Shown here: positions 59,920-64,000 of the stretch, piece by piece | Layout: every line of letters begins with the position of its first letter | Numbering within the stretch: position 1 is the first letter of the stretch | Origin: Ectopseudomonas oleovorans | GTDB lineage: Bacteria > Pseudomonadota > Gammaproteobacteria > Pseudomonadales > Pseudomonadaceae | Assembly: GCF_003052605.1 (NCBI RefSeq) | Contig: NZ_QASO01000005.1 | Span: 51,345-115,344, forward strand | Reading direction: 5' to 3' | Length of the DNA: 64,000 bases | The notes under the pieces: generated by a model | Seen by the model: only the letters and a program-made list of their open reading frames with translations | The model's database searches: none | What the model was told of the DNA's origin: nothing | Program-made: the position numbers and the translations under genes

Positions 59920-61154
59920 AATCCATAAACACCGTAGAGGTATTGCTCGCAGGCACGCCGGTCGGTGAGCTGGTTGCCAGTCGACAGGGTATCTACTTTG
60001 CCTATCATCCACAGTGGGTGGCGCAAGGCTTCAATCTGTCACCCCTGAACATGGACTTCACAACCCAACCCCAGAAAGCGGCTGATCCAGTCCTTTTCGC
60101 AGGCCTACCAGGCGCGATTGCCGACTCCCTCCCAGACGGATGGGGCATGTTGCTAATGGATCGTTATTTCCTTGCCAATCATGGCATAGACCGTAGACAC
60201 ATTTCCCCGCTCGATCGGCTGGCTTACATGGCAGACAGGGGCATGGGTGCACTGGAATATCGCCCGGTGCTTGAGCACGCCACCGGTGAAGATGATATTG
60301 ATCTGGCCCAGCTCTACCAGGAGTCCCAGGCGGTCTACGAAGGAGACACCTCGTCCATTCTTGATGCTCTGCGCCTCGCTGGTGGCTCCCCTGCCGGCGC
60401 TCGCCCCAAGGTCGTCGTTGCACTGTCCCCAGATAGAAAACAATGCAATACATCTTTCCGGCAGCTCCCAGCCGGCTACCAACACTGGCTAGTGAAATTC
60501 CGATCACCAACCGAACATCGTGATACCGGCACCATCGAATATGCCTACGCGCTCTTGGCAGAACGTGCTGGAGTGAAGATGGCTGCGAGCGACTTGCTCA
60601 CAGTCAGCTCTGCAAACGGCACCGAGCGATTCTTTGCTGCCCAACGTTTCGACCGACACGGCAATAGCAAACTCCACATGATGACTGCCAGCGGTATTCT
60701 CTATGCAGATCACCGCGCGCCCTCACTGGACTATTCAGATCTCTTGAAAACAACCCACGCGGTCACCAACCATGCAGCGGAGGTAGAGCGCATGGCAAGA
60801 CTCATGGTTTTTAATGCGCTGACCCACAACCATGATGATCACGCCAAGAACTTCGCATTCCTACACGACCAAGGACGGTGGACGTTAGCTCCGGCCTATG
60901 ACCTGACCTACGCCCCTGTCCAGGGTTTCGCGGACGAGCACACGACTTCTTTCAACGGCTCCGGGCTGGCAACACGTAAAAACCTCAAACAAGTCTGCGC
61001 TGCTTTCCGATATCTAGATCCGGACATCTATATCGAGCAGACCCTCGATGCTCTCTCCGGATGGTCGTCACTATGCACTGAACTTGAGATCGATCCCAAT
61101 CAGGAGAGAATAATTCAGCAGGCATTCAACGAAATCCGCAAGCGCCTCGACTGA
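59916..61154 (+). CDS. hipA: HipA-like kinase toxin
   Basis: This 412-residue protein has the HipA N-terminal subdomain (VEVLLAGTPVGELVASRQGI) and GGSPAGARPKVVVAL (G-loop). The kinase core holds FNALTHNHDDHAKNFAFLHD, with the catalytic-loop Asp near 308 and Asn312, and APAYDLTYAP (metal-binding Asp). E. coli HipA phosphorylates glutamyl-tRNA synthetase and causes persistence; the target here is not known. All key residues are intact. Confidence 0.9.
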   Translation: MKSINTVEVLLAGTPVGELVASRQGIYFAYHPQWVAQGFNLSPLNMDFTTQPQKAADPVLFAGLPGAIADSLPDGWGMLLMDRYFLANHGIDRRHISPLDRLAYMADRGMGALEYRPVLEHATGEDDIDLAQLYQESQAVYEGDTSSILDALRLAGGSPAGARPKVVVALSPDRKQCNTSFRQLPAGYQHWLVKFRSPTEHRDTGTIEYAYALLAERAGVKMAASDLLTVSSANGTERFFAAQRFDRHGNSKLHMMTASGILYADHRAPSLDYSDLLKTTHAVTNHAAEVERMARLMVFNALTHNHDDHAKNFAFLHDQGRWTLAPAYDLTYAPVQGFADEHTTSFNGSGLATRKNLKQVCAAFRYLDPDIYIEQTLDALSGWSSLCTELEIDPNQERIIQQAFNEIRKRLD

Positions 61155-61520
61155 CGCAGGCATCGGTCGACGTCACGGCCGTTGAATACACATCAAGGGA
61201 CAGGCACATACCTCCGGGTCGACAGGTTTATAAAATCCAGAAAATGCTCACTATCAGTGAGCATTTCCCGCATTTCGTAAACCCAGATAGCATCAGTCTC
61301 AGCGCGCTTGAGACCCCTTTCATTCCAGCAACGCCTGCAGCGGATCCAGCTCGTCAACAAGTTCAGACGCGTTGCCGGGCCGTTGGCGAGCTGGATACAC
61401 GGCACCGGCGATGCTCAAGGCATTACCCGCCCCCGCGCCCATCTACGACTTAGCTTGTTTGCCATCAGACATAGCGCCAATAGGCTGACTCCAATTGAAA
61501 TGACGCTATGGCATGGAGCA
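61155..61520. other. Intergenic region with perfect hairpin
   Basis: This 366-bp stretch holds AAATGCTCACT (61242-61252) and AGTGAGCATTT (61256-61266), a perfect 11-bp stem with loop ATC, 87 bp after hipA. A/T flanks on both sides make it a plausible bidirectional terminator or a regulator site. Short frames around 61300-61450 lack support. Confidence 0.55.
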
Positions 61521-61796
61521 ATGAAGACACTGTTTTTGCTGATGGCTCAGTACGACGGACAAGCCGTAATTCCTATCGAATTGGTGTGCCGAGACTTCCT
61601 CGGCCTTTCGGTAGACAAGTTCAAGCGTAAGCGCCTGATGGGAGAAATCGACCTTCCCGTGATGCGCCTGGGCGCTAACTCGCAGAAGGCCAACCTCGGC
61701 GTGCACTTGGAAGATCTAGCTGCCTACATCGATAGACAACGCGAGGTCGCAATCCGAGAGCAGGATCAGTTGATGGATCGACGACGCCTAGCCTGA
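61521..61796 (+). CDS. PrtN-family pyocin activator-like protein
   Basis: This 91-residue protein matches the PrtN family: MKTLFLLMAQYDGQAVIPIE, VCRDFLGLSVDKFKRKRLMG and LGVHLEDLAAYIDRQREVAI. PrtN activates pyocin genes in P. aeruginosa; homologues beside tyrosine recombinases in islands probably act as excisionase-like regulators. It is convergent with and overlaps the truncated integrase. The start at ATG 61521 gives the family N-terminus. Confidence 0.87.
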   Translation: MKTLFLLMAQYDGQAVIPIELVCRDFLGLSVDKFKRKRLMGEIDLPVMRLGANSQKANLGVHLEDLAAYIDRQREVAIREQDQLMDRRRLA

Positions 61797-62479
61797 AGCC
61801 CACCCTTTCCATCTTCTGCAAAATCCGGCTCCACACGTGCCCCGAGCACCACAGGGGCCTCGACTATCTTCTCTAGCCAAGACCAGTTCTTGTAAGGATC
61901 TCCTCGCCCATTCAAATGTGTATAACGACGCATGGAGTTCCAGTCGCGATGCCCTGATACGCTGGCAACCCTCGGTATATCCCACTCCATTTCGAACAGC
62001 CGGCTCACGCCGTCATGGCGCAGATCGTGAAAATGCAAATCCTTGATAGCCAAAAACTTGCAAGCACGAGTGAACGCCGCAGAAATTGAGTCCGAGTAGT
62101 AAGGAAATATCTCTCGGCAAGACTTAGGCATACTCTGAACAATCCGCCAGGCCTCATCTGGCAGATGACACCAGACATCATTACCAATCTTCTGTCCGGG
62201 ATTTTTCATATCTCGAACAAGCACCGCCTGCCGCCGCTCATCCAGATCCTCCCAGCGAATCCGAGTGATCTCTTCCTGCCTGCGTGTAGAGAAAATCGCG
62301 AAAGCTATGACCTTAGGCATGTGTATCGCGCTTGGCCTGCGCGCCTGGAGATCAAAAAAGTAGGTGAGCAATTTGTCCAACTCATCCATGCTAGCAGCTT
62401 GTCGGACTTGACCCCGCAAGAAAGGATAGAGCGGGATCAAGGTGCTTTTTGACGCGTTGCCGTTCCTTTCAGACATCTG
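61766..62479 (-). pseudogene. Tyrosine recombinase/integrase, 5' end cut by IS
   Basis: The C-terminal catalytic domain is present: FAIFSTRRQEEITRIRWEDL (Arg), FHDLRHDGVSRLFE (HxxR), VSGHRDWNSMRRYTHLNG (His/Tyr). The N-terminal SAM-like DNA-binding domain, about 100-150 residues, is missing; the frame runs into the IS1182-family element near 62480. The upstream part probably lies beyond the IS, right of the window. It belongs to a different island from the ICE, paired with the PrtN-like gene. Confidence 0.82.
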
Positions 62480-63996
62480 AGTCCGCTGGCGCGACCCCAA
62501 GGACGTATCTGCACGCCTGGGCCGCCGTTTGAGCGGCCTCAGGGCGTACCTTTCTACCTTTACGCGGCACGCAGTACATGCAGGCGCTTGATGTTCCAGG
62601 CCATGGTCACCAAGCTCCATTCACCTTGAGCCTTGGCGAGTCCGCGCATGCTCATTTGCCGCCAGCCCATCACCCGCTTGATGATGCCGAACACCGGCTC
62701 AACCGTCTGCTTGCGCAGTTTGTACAGCGCTCGGCCACTTTGCGTGCTCAGGCAATGGGCCATCTGCTCGACCGGGTCGCTCGTCTGCGGTGACGGCGAG
62801 TCGGCGGCAAAGCGCTCCAGCACGGGCAAATGATGCGATTCGCGCTTGAGCGCCAGCAGCGGTTCGATCTCGGCTGCGTGGCAGGCGCTCACGTTGGCTT
62901 GGCTGAAGAAGCCGTTGTCCGCAATCAGCGTTTGCACCTCGCCCAGCGCGGCGGGCAAGGCCGCAATGCGCTGCAGCGTAGGGACCACTTCGCGCTTGTC
63001 GTTGCTGGCCTGGGTGACATGCTGTGTGATGACCAGCATCGTCTCGACATCCACCCCGGCCTGAGCGTTGTAGCTCTGCTCGAAGCCGCCGCTTGAGGCG
63101 GGCATGATGCGCGATTCTTCATCGGTTAGATTGACTTGATCGCTGTCTTTGGGGCCGGCCGCAGGTGGTTCGGGATCCTTGCCCCGCGGCTTCTTGCCGG
63201 CCTTGCGTTGGGCCTGACGCTTGGCCGTCTTGACCTCGAATTCCTGCTGCTCGACGGCGTGTCGCTCAGCCGCGCGCTGCTCGATCTTGGCCTTGGCCTG
63301 GGCAATGGCGCTGAGCCGATCTTCACGCCGGGCAATCTCGGCCGGTACATCCATGCCATCGGGCACGGCGGCACGGTCACTGTTCTCGGCCAGCGTCAAC
63401 AACTGCTGGACTTCCTCGCGTAACTGCACCTCGATCCTGTTGGCATAGCCCCAGGACAAGGCTTTGTGCTTACTGGCATTGGCATCGATCTTGGTGCCGT
63501 CGAGCGCAATGTGGCCAAGCTTGAGCAGCTTCATCTCACGTGCCAGCAGCAGCACCTGGACGAACAGCGATTCGACCGCCGTCAGGAAGCGCCGACGGAA
63601 CGTGGCCAGGGTGTCGTGGTCGGGGTGAGTGTTGGCCGCCACATAGCGAAACGCCACCGAGTCGTAGGTCGCGCGCTCGATCTTGCGGCTGGAGTGCACG
63701 CCGTTGGCGTAGCCGTAGATCAGCAGGCCAAGCAGCACGGCCGGATGGTGTGCGGCCGACCCCCGGCCGGCGTATTGGCCGGTCAGTTCGCGCAGATCGA
63801 GTTGCTCGATGACCTCAACCACGAATCGCGCCAAGTGATCATTCGGCAACCATTCGTCTACCGAGGGCGGCAGCAGGTACGCGGTGTCACGGTCAACTGG
63901 GACAAAACGGCTCATAGGGACGGGCTCTCGGTAGCAGAGCCCCGATTGTCGCGGATACCCCCAACGCGCGGAAGACTTGGAAAGTCCGACAGACTC
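62480..63996 (-). mobile_element. IS1182-family insertion sequence
   Basis: The element of about 1.5 kb carries one transposase gene on the minus strand. Its ends read GAGTC (62480) and GACTC (63992-63996); the inner terminal sequence is only partly matched (GAGTCCGCTGG against GAGTCTGTCGG), so the limits are tentative. The left end interrupts an integrase gene. No target duplication was seen. Confidence 0.65.
62560..63915 (-). CDS. IS1182-family transposase
   Basis: This 451-residue DDE transposase has the family N-terminus SRFVPVDRDTAYLLPPSVDE, LDGTKIDANASKHKALSWGY (first Asp), TLIADNGFFSQANVSACHA (second Asp) and a C-terminal QTVEPVFGIIKRVMGWRQMS (Glu). It is full length and apparently intact, so the element may be active. 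Confidence 0.93.
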   Translation of the reverse strand: MSRFVPVDRDTAYLLPPSVDEWLPNDHLARFVVEVIEQLDLRELTGQYAGRGSAAHHPAVLLGLLIYGYANGVHSSRKIERATYDSVAFRYVAANTHPDHDTLATFRRRFLTAVESLFVQVLLLAREMKLLKLGHIALDGTKIDANASKHKALSWGYANRIEVQLREEVQQLLTLAENSDRAAVPDGMDVPAEIARREDRLSAIAQAKAKIEQRAAERHAVEQQEFEVKTAKRQAQRKAGKKPRGKDPEPPAAGPKDSDQVNLTDEESRIMPASSGGFEQSYNAQAGVDVETMLVITQHVTQASNDKREVVPTLQRIAALPAALGEVQTLIADNGFFSQANVSACHAAEIEPLLALKRESHHLPVLERFAADSPSPQTSDPVEQMAHCLSTQSGRALYKLRKQTVEPVFGIIKRVMGWRQMSMRGLAKAQGEWSLVTMAWNIKRLHVLRAA

Positions 63997-64000
63997 CTAG

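Noticed and set aside
1..64000. tRNA or rRNA genes
   Set aside because: No cloverleaf-like or conserved rRNA sequence was noticed; the ICE end does not touch a tRNA, in line with the Tn4371 type of target.

Overview
The window is GC-rich pseudomonad-type DNA: Crp/Fnr-like stress regulators, CsbD/BON/DUF3309 small proteins, a PrtN-type pyocin activator and Pseudomonas-like codon use. Most of it looks like the inside and right end of an integrative conjugative element (ICE) of the Tn4371 family. The family-typical backbone is present in order: a radC fragment (1-123), ardA (21.4 kb), HTH protein-repA-parA-RHH-traF-relaxase (22.4-27.6 kb), then after a cargo interruption traG-RHH-trbBCDEJKLFGI-DUF2274 (47.5-59.3 kb). 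An 8-bp TTTTTCAT, which I remember as the Tn4371-family end repeat, lies directly after the last trb gene (59344-59351) and is a candidate right attachment site. The integrase of this ICE would lie left of the window.

Layout. 0-0.34 kb: radC fragment cut by an IS3 remnant. 0.34-20.0 kb: a stress/envelope cargo with three Crp/Fnr-type regulators, a 2,873-residue cyclic beta-glucan synthase-like protein, two CsbD proteins, a trypsin-like protease, a triple-BON periplasmic protein, DUF4398 and OmpA lipoproteins and a PAS-GGDEF protein. 20.2-21.3 kb: decayed fragments (histidine kinase end, zinc-ribbon membrane peptide) and a long hairpin before ardA. 22.0-27.6 kb: replication, partition and relaxase module with two sets of repeats (22.1 kb and 23.7 kb) and a candidate oriT hairpin. 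27.6-35.5 kb: a compact biosynthetic operon with flanking regulators. 35.5-37.0 kb: an EexN-like lipoprotein and an Xre/RES toxin-antitoxin pair. 37.1-47.2 kb: metal cargo (Zur-boxed ZnuA-like protein; NreB-like exporter, HupE/UreJ, CsoR/RcnR-type repressor with two matching promoter-operators; ChrB-ChrA chromate resistance). 47.5-59.3 kb: type IV secretion. 59.35-64 kb: outside the putative ICE end, hipBA, prtN and a tyrosine recombinase cut by an IS1182-family element.

The most exciting part is the operon at 28.6-34.6 kb: 5-aminolevulinate synthase-like enzyme, GNAT acetyltransferase, Gfo/Idh oxidoreductase, glutamine-dependent asparagine-synthetase-like enzyme and an MFS exporter, between a divergent XRE/MmyB regulator and a LysR regulator. 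Pseudomonads make aminolevulinate from glutamyl-tRNA, so this enzyme is not housekeeping. It carries Ser at the position equivalent to Thr83 of Rhodobacter ALAS, a change reported to admit serine. The gene set matches what is needed for alaremycin (serine + succinyl-CoA, N-acetylation, dehydration), and an amidating enzyme would give its amide, primocarcin. I therefore infer a horizontally mobile alaremycin/primocarcin-type antimetabolite cluster. The MFS gene has an apparent 1-nt deletion that should be checked against reads.

All family names come from reading translated sequence and remembered family features; no database search was run.
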